Below are positions 1 through 9,545 of a stretch of DNA of 64,000 nt, piece by piece. The stretch's first letter is position 1, and each line of letters opens with the position of its first letter. A program made the position numbers and the translations under genes. This DNA comes from Saturnia japonica (taxonomy: Eukaryota > Arthropoda > Insecta > Lepidoptera > Saturniidae), in NCBI GenBank assembly GCA_033032175.1, contig CM065322.1, positions 8,866,001 to 8,930,000 of the forward strand, given 5' to 3'. A model generated the notes under the pieces. The model was not told the origin of the DNA. It did no database searches and worked only from the letters and a program-made list of their open reading frames with translations.

Positions 1-1524
1 ATGCAACTTGTACCTGTATCACACAATATAGGGTCAAAAACTACAAATTTATGAATAAAAAAGAAAACCCTTCTGACAGTTTGAGATCCCTCCAAAAACT
101 CAGGTTCATTTTCAAAAAATTGAATGCAACTGGGTAAGGCCTATTGCCAATTTAAAACAAATGACATACTTAAAGTAATAAAATGCGTCAACCCACGGTC
201 CAACCGAGTATATGGGAACTTCGGCTTGCACCGAGCTCTCTCTCGCTCCGCACACTCTGCACAATTGCTCCGTCTAGTCATGTCCGTTGGCCTACAGTAC
301 TTAGTTATTGGAACTAGTGTTAGTGTCTCAAATAATTCGTGAGGCATTTGAGATTTCTCTACCATATTTCAATAAAAATAAAAGATGCAACTCTTTTTGT
401 AAAAACGAGTAGCTAAAAACGTTTTATAGCATGTTCCGAGTTTACTTTGTTATGTTATTAATACTTACTGTCAATCACACACGGGAATTATTTTAATGAT
501 GTGTACCGTGCTTAAGTTGTGTAGTAAACACTTAGCGCTCAGGATAGGTGATTTTAGCGTTAATCGTTACCGTGAATTAATTATAATCGATATTATTTCA
601 TTCAGGGTTGTTCGTAGTTCGTATCTATACTAATATTTGAAACAAGAAAAGTTTGTGGATGCGTTTGTAGATAATCCCTAGGAATACTGATCCGATTATG
701 ACAATTATTTCACTATAAGAATTAGGGTTGAATTGTGCATAAAAAATGCTAAGAAAAATGTTTAATTAACTGTGTCGAATAGTATTCATGTTAGGTTTCA
801 AATAAATCTGATAGCCACGCTTGTAGTACCATAGTTATCACTAGCGTATTGCGGACCTTGAACTCTTCTACACCAAGAAGCTCTGGAAAATCTAGTCAAC
901 AAGGTTATTTGGCCACGATCTCCTAAAGGTTGTTGGTATTCCATCAGTCAGACTGCTCTAAGTAGGGGAAAATCTCAAAAGAAATGTATCTATGTCTTAC
1001 CTCTCTTTGCAGAAGAAGTGCTAAATCACACGCGCACTTAAAAAAAATGCAAACGGATCAAATTCATATACTTAGAGACTCATTAACACATTTATTCGCA
1101 CGCTTTTAGATTCAGATATTTTCTACATACATACTCAGTTATACTTAAATAGTCCCGTACGAAAAAAACTTAGTTCCGCATTTCTGTGATGATTATTAGA
1201 TACTACAACATTGTACCAATCTGTAAAATGTAATCTGAACTTGTGCCACATTATATGTAACTGTCTCTTAAAACACAGTTTATACTAACGTAGAAGACAG
1301 AGATTCATTTTATTTTGTAGCAAAAGTTAAAAAAGATAAAAATGTAAACTATATATTTATATAATATTTTTCAATTTCAATATAACTTATTAATAACAGA
1401 ACTATTAAACAAAATGTTTTGATAGAGTTACATTTAAGTCTCTAATAACTTATCTCTCAATGCCTTGTTAAACTATGACCGAACTAAAAGCGAACCGACC
1501 GCGTGGCGAGGCGTTTTTGGCTTG
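1..1524. other. AT-rich DNA without a recognisable gene
   Basis: Mostly AT-rich sequence with stops in all frames. A less AT-rich patch at about 190-345 is open for about 70 codons on both strands, but it has no recognisable motif, no splice context and no upstream promoter that I can see. An AATAAA lies near 370. I see nothing else to annotate here. Confidence 0.5.
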
Positions 1525-1735
1525 TAATGTAAGAAATATAAATGAATATTTCTTTGTTTGTTTATACCGTATATTTCCTAATCTCTTCATTAAATTGTGA
1601 TAAAACTTTGGTGAGTTGTTGTGCGAAAGCACGTAAAAGTTTCTCTATTAATACAATAAGTTTACAATAGATGGCGTGTGAGTCATTTCATTTTCAATAC
1701 GATGGGAACGAAGTCACAGGCAAAAAGTAGCTATA
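1525..1735 (+). repeat. Dispersed repeat family F (copy 1)
   Basis: This shares ordered blocks with 19290-19492, 20628-20828 and 24826-24990: a TTTCTTTGTTTGTTTA-like head, then GTGAGTTGTGCG, then a segment around ACAATAGATGGCGTG, then a TCATTTCATTTTC tail. All four copies have the same orientation. No coding capacity is visible. It ends about 35 bp before a decayed LINE end. Confidence 0.55.
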
Positions 1736-1770
1736 AATAAAAAATTATTTGTAAAAAAATTTTAGCGACG

Positions 1771-2078
1771 TTTGAGATGTGGTGTTGGAAGAGGATGGAA
1801 AACATCAGTTGGACAGAAAGGATTACAAATGAGTTAACAAGTGTTAAGAATAGTCGACGAGAAAGACAGTTGTAGTGAAACATAGATAACCGAAGAGGAA
1901 AGATGATTGGACAATTAATACGGCACGGCAAGTTCTTTAGAAAGCAAAATTGAAAAAAAGCGAGGACGAAAAACAAGTGAAAGATAAAGTGGGAGTCGTG
2001 CCGTATCAAGAAATCAAAAGAAAGGCAGAGGATAGGGAACAGTAGCAACTGCTCCACCGACATGAGCTAAAATCTTAA
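1771..2078 (+). pseudogene. Decayed LINE reverse transcriptase C-terminal fragment
   Basis: Read on the plus strand, 1771 onward gives FEMWCWKRMENISWTERITN, the hallmark C-terminal region of arthropod endonuclease-reverse transcriptase polyproteins. After a shift of frame the tail RGKMIG, then EVKRKAEDRE, then QLLHRHELKS follows, ending at the TAA near 2076. At least one frameshift (in the GAGTTAACAAGTG region) and an internal TAG (a Trp codon in the expected EQW) break it. Only the 3' end of the element is present, as expected of 5'-truncated LINE insertions. The clade is not certain. The 110-residue opening on the opposite strand is a shadow of this fragment. Confidence 0.72.
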
Positions 2079-3120
2079 ATTAAAGAAAATGAGAAGAGAA
2101 AATATAAATACTATCACATACTGTTGAACTTAGCTACGGAATAATAAAACGTAATCCAAAACCGGATCATTCGGTGTCACGTTATCAATTTGACAAGATA
2201 CTTGAAGATGTTTACGTCGAATCCCGTACCGCGAATATATCGAAATGTACGTGCTTGTCTTAACCTGATAAATACATTATTCATGCAGCAACTAGCTGTA
2301 GTGTGATCATGTTTGATAGAATTCGTAAACGAAATTATATTATTTTACTGTGTATACGTTGATAATATCCAGAATAGTGAAACGCTTATAATATACATAA
2401 ATGTTATTTGTTTATAATCTTTATAGTATGTCAAGGTGGTTGAAGACTTTAAAGTGTGACGCCAGTAAAATATGAATCAAATGTCTCTTTGTTTTGGCAT
2501 ATATCGTCAGTTTAAAATATCTTCAAAATTATTTTTGAAGTATATTCTAGGCTCACCCGTCTGTTATTTTTCTATTCCTCTCTTCACATCTAATTAATAA
2601 TGGGGTAACGACAGACATGAACAAATTTTTTTTGGAGACCAACCACCTTCTAATACCTGCTAATAGTCTTACTTTGGCGTCCAGGGCCTTATGAAACGTA
2701 TGCGCTGTTTCCAAAAATGTTGTGTATTTTCTAAAATGTAAAATATGATGTACAAAATTTGCATAAATAAACTATTAATATCTAGGCTCTGTATCTTAAA
2801 TCAAAAAGAAAAACACCAATCTAGATAAACTTGGAATGTAAACATCATCTAAATATAAATTTTCATCCAAATCGTGGGAGCCGTTTCCGAGAAACCAAGC
2901 AAGAATTGCTCACATAATAGTTTTAAATTATTATTGTTTATTTTGAATTTTCACAAACTTGTTAATATTAAATTTTAGGAACACTATCAACTGACAGTGT
3001 AGAAAAAGAATATAAAATCCGAACTACTATCTTGATATAGGAAGAAAAAAAAGATTTCCCCGCCTGACATTGCACATAGGTCGTGAGTTGATGTGACTTT
3101 AAAAGCTCGTGCCTTTTAAC
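2079..3120. other. AT-rich DNA, no gene seen
   Basis: I see no ORF with family features, no splice-flanked exon and no RNA gene. The stretch near 2877-2905 (GAGCCGTTTCCGAGAAACCA) recurs in similar form at about 59477-59500, so part of it is dispersed repeat. Confidence 0.4.
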
Positions 3121-3129
3121 AAAATCCTT
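3121..3129. repeat. Candidate target-site duplication, 5' side of Jockey
   Basis: AAAATCCTT here matches AAAATCCTT at 7365-7373 directly after the poly(A). Four of the nine bases lie inside the A-run, so only TCCTT is independent evidence. Confidence 0.5.
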
Positions 3130-3134
3130 ACCGG

Positions 3135-3932
3135 ATGTACAGTAAAGATAAGCGGCCACTACAAATGGTAGTGGCCATATTGGACCTTTCCCCCGAGGGA
3201 AAGGCCATCTTCCAGCTAGAGACGGTGTGCGGGCTCTCCGGGATTAACGTGGAGCCCCCATACAAAAACCACCAGCCTGCGCAGTGCCACAACTGCCAGC
3301 TGTACGGGCACGCTGCCCGTAACTGTCATTCTCGTCCGCGGTGCGTAAAGTGCCGAGAGGACCACCCCACACGGGAGTGCACGCGCGAGCGTGACTCCGT
3401 CGTCCCCCCGAGCTGTGTGTTATGCGGGGAGGAGGGGCATCCCGCGAATTATCGCGGTTGCCCCAAGGCCCCGCGTACCACGCGGCCACGTACACAGAGG
3501 CAGGCGGCCCCCCGGGCGGCGCCCCCCGCCTCAGCCATCAAAGCGCAACCCCTGCTGGCGTCAGGGGAATTTCCCGCGCTGCCGGTCCCGCGCCAGCTCC
3601 CGGCCGCCGCCGGCCCCTCCGCACCCCGCGTGGTGCAACCGCAACCCGTGCGTTCATCGCAGAACGCATGGGGCCCCCGCCGCCCCAATCCACAGCCCCT
3701 TATGGCTATGGATATTCCCGCGCCCCGCGCTCCTGCGCCCCGCGCGCCCGCTAACACTGTCGTCAATAGTAACGACCTAATGATACTGCTCACCCGCGAG
3801 CACGATATCCGCGAGCTCATCGAATACAACGACCATTTGGAGCGCTTCGGTCTCATCAAGACCGCTTGCGCGTTCCCCCGCCTCGTAGAGACACTACAAC
3901 GTCTCGATCGCGAGGCGAGTAATAAAAATTAG
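3135..3932 (+). CDS. Jockey ORF1, gag-like zinc-knuckle protein (N-terminally truncated)
   Basis: A nucleic-acid-binding chaperone of the retrotransposon RNP. Residues 1-45 match the end of the domain that precedes the knuckles in Jockey gag proteins (KDKRPL and VEPPYK). Three CCHC-type knuckles follow: residues 51-64 (C-X2-C-X4-H-X4-C), 70-82 (C-X2-C-X3-H-X4-C) and 94-109 (C-X2-C-X4-H-X6-C). A Pro/Ala/Arg-rich low-complexity linker spans about 110-205, and a short helical C-terminus contains LLTREHDIRELIEYND. Full-length relatives are about twice as long, so the first ATG here is probably only the first Met codon after the 5' truncation at about 3130, not the native start. The frame is open to a TAG at 3930-3932. 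ORF2 begins 9 bp downstream in another frame. Confidence 0.88.
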   Translation: MYSKDKRPLQMVVAILDLSPEGKAIFQLETVCGLSGINVEPPYKNHQPAQCHNCQLYGHAARNCHSRPRCVKCREDHPTRECTRERDSVVPPSCVLCGEEGHPANYRGCPKAPRTTRPRTQRQAAPRAAPPASAIKAQPLLASGEFPALPVPRQLPAAAGPSAPRVVQPQPVRSSQNAWGPRRPNPQPLMAMDIPAPRAPAPRAPANTVVNSNDLMILLTREHDIRELIEYNDHLERFGLIKTACAFPRLVETLQRLDREASNKN

Positions 3933-3941
3933 GGCCTTTCA

Positions 3942-5252
3942 ATGGCTAAGTTTAAACCGAAAGCGTTAAATCTTTCATTTTTTAACGCGCGAAGCCTACT
4001 TCCGCAGCTTGATCTCGTCGCGACCTTTCTTAAAGATCACCAAGTAGATGTTCTTTTAGTGCAGGAGACGCTCTTAAAGCGTAGTAAACGTGATCCTAAA
4101 ATCGCGAACTACAATATTGTAAGAAATGACCGGGCCGGCCGCGGGGGCGGCACTCTCATTTATTACAAACGATCGTTATATTGTACGCCGGTAGATCCTC
4201 CGATACTTACCAATATGGAAGTATCCGTGTGTAGACTAGGAATGACCGACCACCCGTCCATAACGTTAGTTTCAGTTTATCTCTCGCCGAGGAAAGTGCC
4301 TCTCAGGTCTGACCTAGAAAAGCTACTTTCGCTCGGTGAATCGGTCATTATAGCGGGTGACCTCAATTGTGGACACACTTCGTTTGGCAATTGGAGAGAC
4401 TCCAGAAATGGTGTTAAACTCGAAGAGCTAACGAACGTGCTAAACTTTGATGTCATAGCGCCACCCACTCCCACCCACTTTCAAGACAACTGTATGCCGA
4501 CAGTGCTTGATGTAGCTCTCATTAAAGGTATCGCGCTTCGGTTACGACTCATTCGGGTCGTACACGAGCTCGACTCCGACCACCGTCCGGTCATCATGCA
4601 GCTAGGTCAACCAGACGACTCTAGCCCTCCTTCGGTCCAAGTGGTAGACTATGCTAAGTTAAAACATTATCTTGCGGACAGGCCGTCCTCGTCCAGTTTA
4701 GATAGGATCCCGGACGTATTGGGGTCCGTTGCGGATGTAGATCTCGCGATCGATTCCCTGGTCGACCACCTGCAGGTCGGCATTGGAGAGGCCTCGAGAG
4801 AGGTCGAAGAGGCGAGCGATCGCCGCTTCGTACTCCCTGCCGACGTGCGGGCATTGTTGACGGAAAAGAACGCGGCGACTCGTGCGCACGACCACTATCC
4901 GACCGAGGAAAACCGCGCACGCTTACGCGCGCTTCAGAGAGCGGTTAGAGCCCGCATATTAGAACTCAGGAGTCACAGATGGGACGCCCTCGTCGAAGGG
5001 CTAAGGCCGTCGCATCTGGCTTACTGGAAACTAGCTCGCAGCCTCAAAATAGAGGCTTCTTATCTTATGCCCCCCCTCGAGAGGGGTCCCGGTATACCGC
5101 TCGCCTTCGATAGCAGCGACAAGGCGGAGTGCCTCGCCACTTGTTTGGAGAGCCAGTGCTCTCCGAACAGTGTCGATGCAAATACCGACCGGGTCGAGGG
5201 TATCGATGGATGCGTGCGGGAGCTGGATAAGCTCCCCGCGACAGCCTCCTAG
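3942..5252 (+). CDS. Jockey ORF2, endonuclease half (ends at in-frame TAG)
   Basis: The N-terminal part of the retrotransposon polyprotein, an exonuclease-endonuclease-phosphatase fold enzyme that nicks target DNA to prime reverse transcription. The expected active-site residues are visible: Asn15 in FNARS, Glu42 in VQET, Asp140 and Asn142 in GDLNC, Asp190 in TVLDVAL, and the terminal DSDHRPV (Asp213-His214). Residues 230-430 form the linker towards the RT. The ATG at 3942 is the natural start, since relatives also begin a few residues before the NLSFFNARS block. The frame is stopped by TAG at 5250-5252, but the same frame continues immediately with recognisable RT sequence, so this is one ORF cut by a point nonsense mutation and not a separate protein. 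Confidence 0.88.
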   Translation: MAKFKPKALNLSFFNARSLLPQLDLVATFLKDHQVDVLLVQETLLKRSKRDPKIANYNIVRNDRAGRGGGTLIYYKRSLYCTPVDPPILTNMEVSVCRLGMTDHPSITLVSVYLSPRKVPLRSDLEKLLSLGESVIIAGDLNCGHTSFGNWRDSRNGVKLEELTNVLNFDVIAPPTPTHFQDNCMPTVLDVALIKGIALRLRLIRVVHELDSDHRPVIMQLGQPDDSSPPSVQVVDYAKLKHYLADRPSSSSLDRIPDVLGSVADVDLAIDSLVDHLQVGIGEASREVEEASDRRFVLPADVRALLTEKNAATRAHDHYPTEENRARLRALQRAVRARILELRSHRWDALVEGLRPSHLAYWKLARSLKIEASYLMPPLERGPGIPLAFDSSDKAECLATCLESQCSPNSVDANTDRVEGIDGCVRELDKLPATAS

Positions 5253-6836
5253 TCCCCAGTCACGTCTGAGGAGGTTCTTTCCATTATAAAAAGCCTTAAG
5301 CTCAGAAAAGCACCAGGTCCCGACGGGATCAGGAATGAAGTACTTAGGCTTCTTCCTGATCGCCTCATAGCTCTATTGGTCTGCATCTTCAATGTAGCCA
5401 TAGTCCACTGCCATTTTCCAGCCGCCTGGAAAAAGGCAATAGTCATAGGTATCCGTAAGCCCGGCAAGAGCGCGTCGCTTCCCGACAGCTATCGCCCGAT
5501 CAGTCTCCTAAATACGTTAGGGAAAATTTACGAGCGGATCCTTCTAAACCGTCTCAAGCCAATAATAGAGGAGAAAGACCTCTATCCGCCTGAGCAATTC
5601 GGTTTCCATGCTAGATATTCTTGCACTCATCAAGTGCACCGCCTCACGGAGCACGTTGCATTTAATTTTGCTGAACTTTATAAACCCCGCCGTACACTTG
5701 CGGTCTTTTTCGACGTGGCCAAGGCCTTTGATAAGGTCTGGCACGAGGGATTGATTTACAAGTTGTACCGCTTTGAAGTCCCCGATAGGCTAATTAAAAT
5801 AATTCGCGACTATTTAACAGATCGCACCTTCCGCTATAGAGTGGAAGGTGAATTGTCCACGCCCCGTCCAATACGCTCAGGCGTTCCCCAAGGTTCGATC
5901 CTGGCTCCTAGCCTATTTAACCTGTACGTCAGTGACCTACCTCGACTCCCGGAGGTCGAGGTAGGGCTATACGCTGACGATACAGTCTTATATGCCTCAG
6001 ATAGGAATAGATCCCACCTCAGACACAAAGTCCAACGCTCCGTGACCACTCTCGGGAAGTGGTTTAACGAGTGGCGTATAGCCGTTAATCCCTCGAAGAG
6101 CGCCGCGATGCTCTTCGATGCGGATTCGTCACAGATACCGTGGAAGCTTAAACCTGTTAAGCTCTACGATAATCCGATTCCGTATGTAAGAGAGACCAAA
6201 TATCTAGGGGTAACCCTAGATAGTAGGCTCTCTTTTAGACCCCACATCCGTAAGGTTAGGAACAGGGCCGCGTGGGTCCTGGGCCGGTTGCACCCTCTGT
6301 TGTGTTCGGTGAGTAAAATGTCCACGCGACATAAGCTCACGCTCTACAAGACGTGTATTCGACCAATTTTGACATACAGTTGCGCCGTGTTCGCACATAT
6401 GTCCGAGTCGAGTTTCAAACGGTTACAATCGATACAGAATAGGTTCCTCTATCGTCTCACCGGGGCCCCGTGGTATGTTCGAAGCGTAGATCTCCATAGA
6501 GATATGGAGCTTCCTTCGATACATGCCTACGTTAAACAGCTCTCCCGTTCGTATTTCGACACCGCGTCGAACCACGCGAATCCGTTAATAAAAACAGCCG
6601 CCACTTATGTTCCGGCACCCACGGACATCCGGTGCAAACGCCGGCCGCGCAATATTTTTATTGATCCCGACGATCACATCGAAAATTCGAATAAATATTA
6701 CACATCCGTCTCTCCAAACAGAGCGTGCCAGCGCCCACGCCCGCGTAACCACCGTTCTCTCCGCAGAGGGCGGGCGGTCAATTTCGCTCCAGCACACCCG
6801 TCACGTCCACCCTCTCCAGCGGTAACCCAAGCCTAG
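5253..6836 (+). pseudogene. Jockey ORF2, reverse transcriptase half (separated by nonsense codon)
   Basis: This continues in the same frame as the endonuclease half. RT blocks appear in order: KAPGPDGIRNEVL, SYRPISLLNTLGKIYER, QFGFHARYSCTHQVHRL, FFDVAKAFDKVWHEGL (first catalytic Asp), GVPQGSILAPSLFNLYVSDL, YADD at 5970-5981 (catalytic Asp pair), then KYLGVTLDSRLSF and the thumb region with LTLYKTC. All catalytic aspartates are present. The C-terminal region after about 6600 is basic and Pro/Arg-rich, ending at a TAG. No RNase H domain is apparent, as is usual for many Jockey elements. Because of the upstream TAG, the full polyprotein can be made only by read-through, or not at all. No initiation ATG is needed or expected at the start of this half. 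Confidence 0.88.
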
Positions 6837-7368
6837 GTCCGTTCCTCGGTGTGAAACCCTTGGGTCACGCAACCGCCCGCGCGATACAAGTGACACTGTA
6901 CGTGCATCACTTAGCTACCTACATACAACACTACACACGTATGAACATACACACGTGCACACCACACAGGTACATAGGTTCTGTGAGGGACCTTTTTTTT
7001 TTCTTTTTTTACGCTAGTTAGTTAGCGCTAGTTAGTGTAGAAACATTCCGATTACTGAATACACATACGCACGGTTCCTTCCTTCCTCCCAGGAGGAAGG
7101 GAACGTGCCTATGTGTATATTTAGTTAGCTCGAATCGTAGGTGTAGGGATTCGAATAGATCGCGACCTATTTGCGAACGCGACGACCGCCCGAGCCGAGG
7201 TCCGGCCACTTTGGCACCCTCGTGCGAGTCGTCCACAAAACTTTCGCGGCTGAGTGCCCTCTGCGCTCGCCCCCAAGTCCGGTGAAGCTGTAAAAGCCGC
7301 AGCGGCTTTAGGGCCCCTAAGGCTAACAGTGTAGTCAGTTCTAAAAAAAAAAAAAAAAAAAAAAAAAA
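6837..7368 (+). other. Jockey 3' UTR and poly(A) tail
   Basis: Non-coding end of the element. The last 75 bp before the tail (GGTGAAGCTGTAAAAGCC, then GGGCCCCTAAGGCTA, then GTCAGTTCT) are conserved in two other truncated copies in this window, which marks the RT-recognised 3' end. The pure A-run is 7343-7368. Minus-strand ORFs that read through the T-run here are shadows. Confidence 0.8.
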
Positions 7369-7373
7369 TCCTT

Positions 7374-8005
7374 GCTTTGCCATTAGTGAGACTTTCACGG
7401 GTTACTATAATTGTATTATATACTATTATTACGTATGTTCGGTTTTGCAATAATAAATTAAACTTATATGTTTGTTTAATCTAATATCTAAATATTATTA
7501 ATTATTAAACTTTTTAAATGGCATTTAGTATAATATTACCGCCAAATTTTTTTTTTTTATTCTTTATATAACCGTTTCTTTATTTGTACTTAAATTTATT
7601 TACTGTATTTACTTCATTTATACTTCAGTATGATATCCATCTCAATAGTAAATAAATACCATAAGGTTTTTGCCTTCTAGCAATTTAGGTAGGCCATTAA
7701 AAAGAAAACACCCATTAACAGACTCGTTTGTCTTTCTGTCTATCCGTCAGACCTTTAGCTTTATGGATAATCCGAACATTCGGACAGATATAACAGACGC
7801 AAAAATTAGATTTATTTGGAAAGAAATGTTATTTTATTATTTTTATTTTCAGTTTTATCGCAATAACTTTCTACCAATAAAACTAAAATATATTATCTAA
7901 ATACCATGGATGTCGAGTTAATAATTCCTAAAAAGTAAAGATTGTTATTTACTGTGTTTTGATTGCTTTAAAAACTTTTATATGTTACTATGTTACTTAT
8001 TTTAG
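7374..8005. other. AT-rich DNA, likely repeat fragments
   Basis: No gene is visible. About 7670-7800 contains CTTTCTGTCTATCCGTCAGAC-like text followed by GATAATCCGAACATTCGGACAGA, reminiscent of the 'TCTGTCTGTTTG' repeat class at other sites here, but too degraded to assign. The last 20 bp form a plausible 3' splice site (pyrimidine-rich, ending TATTTTAG). Confidence 0.35.
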
Positions 8006-8143
8006 GCTTCAGGAAGCTCTTATGAATTTCAACAGACTACCACCGGTTCCGAAACCGTTGCAAACATCTTAATGAGAATCATGAGGAGCCTACAAGAAAC
8101 TAGATCAAAACATGTCCCTCGGCAGCTGAATGCACCTACATAA
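8006..8143 (+). CDS. Candidate terminal coding exon, unknown host gene
   Basis: It is preceded by an acceptor-like TTACTTATTTTAG. In the first frame after the AG it encodes 45 residues starting ASGSSYEFQQTTTGSETVAN, containing ILMRIMRSLQET and ending in QLNAPT before TAA at 8141-8143. Its composition (Gln/Thr/Ser-rich, then a basic amphipathic stretch) and balanced base use differ from the AT-rich surroundings and look protein-coding. I do not recognise the protein. No clear poly(A) signal follows within a few hundred bases. It could be an alternative last exon of the gene that also owns the exons at 19563, 20899 and 23189, or a separate gene, or a chance opening. No transcript evidence is available. 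Confidence 0.38.
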   Translation, partial: ASGSSYEFQQTTTGSETVANILMRIMRSLQETRSKHVPRQLNAPT

Positions 8144-9261
8144 CGAAACGCGACAAACCAAAGAGTCACTGTGACGATTTCACCATGTAAATGGTGGTCA
8201 TCATCCAGATGGTACAGAGCCAAGAGTACACGCCAAGAGTGTAACTATGTGGAGGATCCAGTCGTCCCGATTTCACCCAGTCACATTTATTAAAACAAAT
8301 ATATATACATTAATATTAATGAAAGCTTCAGCTTGAATGTTACCTAATAATTTAGTTTTATTAAAAATGCATATTCTAATTAAGTATGCCAGGAACAGAT
8401 TAACGAAGCTTTAGTTATCAGAACTAAATATCGCGAACGCTAAAATTTCTGGCTGTTCAAACGCTTGTTGTAGTTTGATTGGCGAAGTCTCGATTTTCTC
8501 TGTCGTCGTCTCTCGGCTTTATTCTCATATTTACACCGAGCGCTACTGTCATTAGGGAGCAAGAAACTTGTCGCTTCGCCTAGTCTATTCTATTGTTTCC
8601 GGTCTGTTAAACTGCCGTGTATAAGCAAATGACACTCTTATGAAATTTATGGTTATGTTATACAGTACCGTTTTGATATTCCGCTTTACTTTGTAGTATC
8701 TTCTTATATTTATTTTTGTATTTTTAATTAACCTGAACTTTAATTGATTAATCTGAGAATAAAAGTACACAACACAGTAAGTAAATTCGAAGTAAATAAA
8801 CTAGATTTATGATAATGTTAACCAACATACACGTGTCGCGTAGCCATATCGTCGGTTTTTCTTTATTTTCTATTATCAGCATTTTTGGCTGTGTGCAATT
8901 TTTATTATATTTGTTGTAACATGTAGTAAATATATTGTTGCAAAGCAACCGCTTTCTGTCTGCAAGTGTACTCTCAGCCGGAACTCACCAAGTTTACTCG
9001 ACGCAATATTCCCAACATTACCTTCCATTGTCGACAAAGTTATAAACAGTTCGAGGGTTTGTACTATTTGTATTGAGTATTATTATACGGTAACAATTAA
9101 ACTAGCCTACATTAACTTTATGACCTATTGGACTTAGGTATATATGTAGATATTTTACTGGCAAATTTTTAATTAAAATTTTATATAATCAATGATATAA
9201 AAAAATACAGAATGAACATATCGATTTAATGTAAGATTTTAAATCACTTTATGAGATGAAG
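8144..9261. other. Non-coding stretch, nothing recognised
   Basis: AT-rich with a slightly GC-richer patch at 8440-8600. No coding frame, RNA gene or terminal-repeat structure was found by eye. Confidence 0.35.
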
Positions 9262-9545
9262 CTATGATGGCTTAGTGGTAGTGTGTACGTACATTGTGTT
9301 GATCAACATGAGTTGGAATCCCTGCAATGAGCCTGGACTTTCGATGAAGGAAAACTTCGTGATGAAACCATAGCATGGTGGTAGAGCATTTTCTAATTCC
9401 TGCCTGGTTAGCTACCATACTCAAGATGAAAATCTGTCACCAAATACCTATAGGTATTCTGGTAGCTGCACTTGAAAGCCAGTTCTGCAGTAGTCTTAGG
9501 CCACATCGTCACTTAATATCAGGTGATATTGAGACCAAACACAAA
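9262..9545 (+). mobile_element. tRNA-derived SINE family B (copy 1)
   Basis: The head has a tRNA-like A box (TGGCTTAGTGG, 9268-9278) and a degraded B box (GAGTTGGAATCCC, about 9310-9322). A body follows containing GAGCATTTTCTAAT, ACCAAATACCTATAGG and a tail CACTTAATATCAGGTGA. The minus-strand copies at 29968-30185 (head) and 43630-43850 (body) overlap it in sequence, which defines the family. It is transcribed by RNA polymerase III and mobilised by a partner LINE, as is known for SINEs. This copy looks old. Confidence 0.6.

Larger units (their letters stand above)
3130..7368 (+). mobile_element. 5'-truncated Jockey-clade LINE retrotransposon
   Basis: An autonomous non-LTR retrotransposon copy. 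It contains the 3' part of ORF1 (zinc-knuckle gag-like protein), ORF2 (apurinic-type endonuclease plus reverse transcriptase), a ~500-bp 3' UTR and a pure 26-base poly(A) tail (7343-7368). It lacks the 5' UTR and the first part of ORF1, the usual outcome of incomplete target-primed reverse transcription. Its GC content and codon use stand out sharply from the AT-rich surroundings. A 9-bp candidate target-site duplication flanks it. Apart from one nonsense codon in ORF2 the reading frames are open, so the insertion looks recent. Related 3' tails occur at 13266-13345 (minus) and 58640-58712 (plus). Confidence 0.93.

Noticed and set aside
1731..2063. 110-codon minus-strand frame rich in Phe/Leu/Ile, looking like membrane segments
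   Set aside because: Shadow of the Lys/Glu/Arg-rich LINE tail on the plus strand, whose complement reads as hydrophobic residues.
7018..7450. Minus-strand frames with a Phe run near 7340-7370
   Set aside because: They read the complement of the Jockey 3' UTR and poly(A); no gene.
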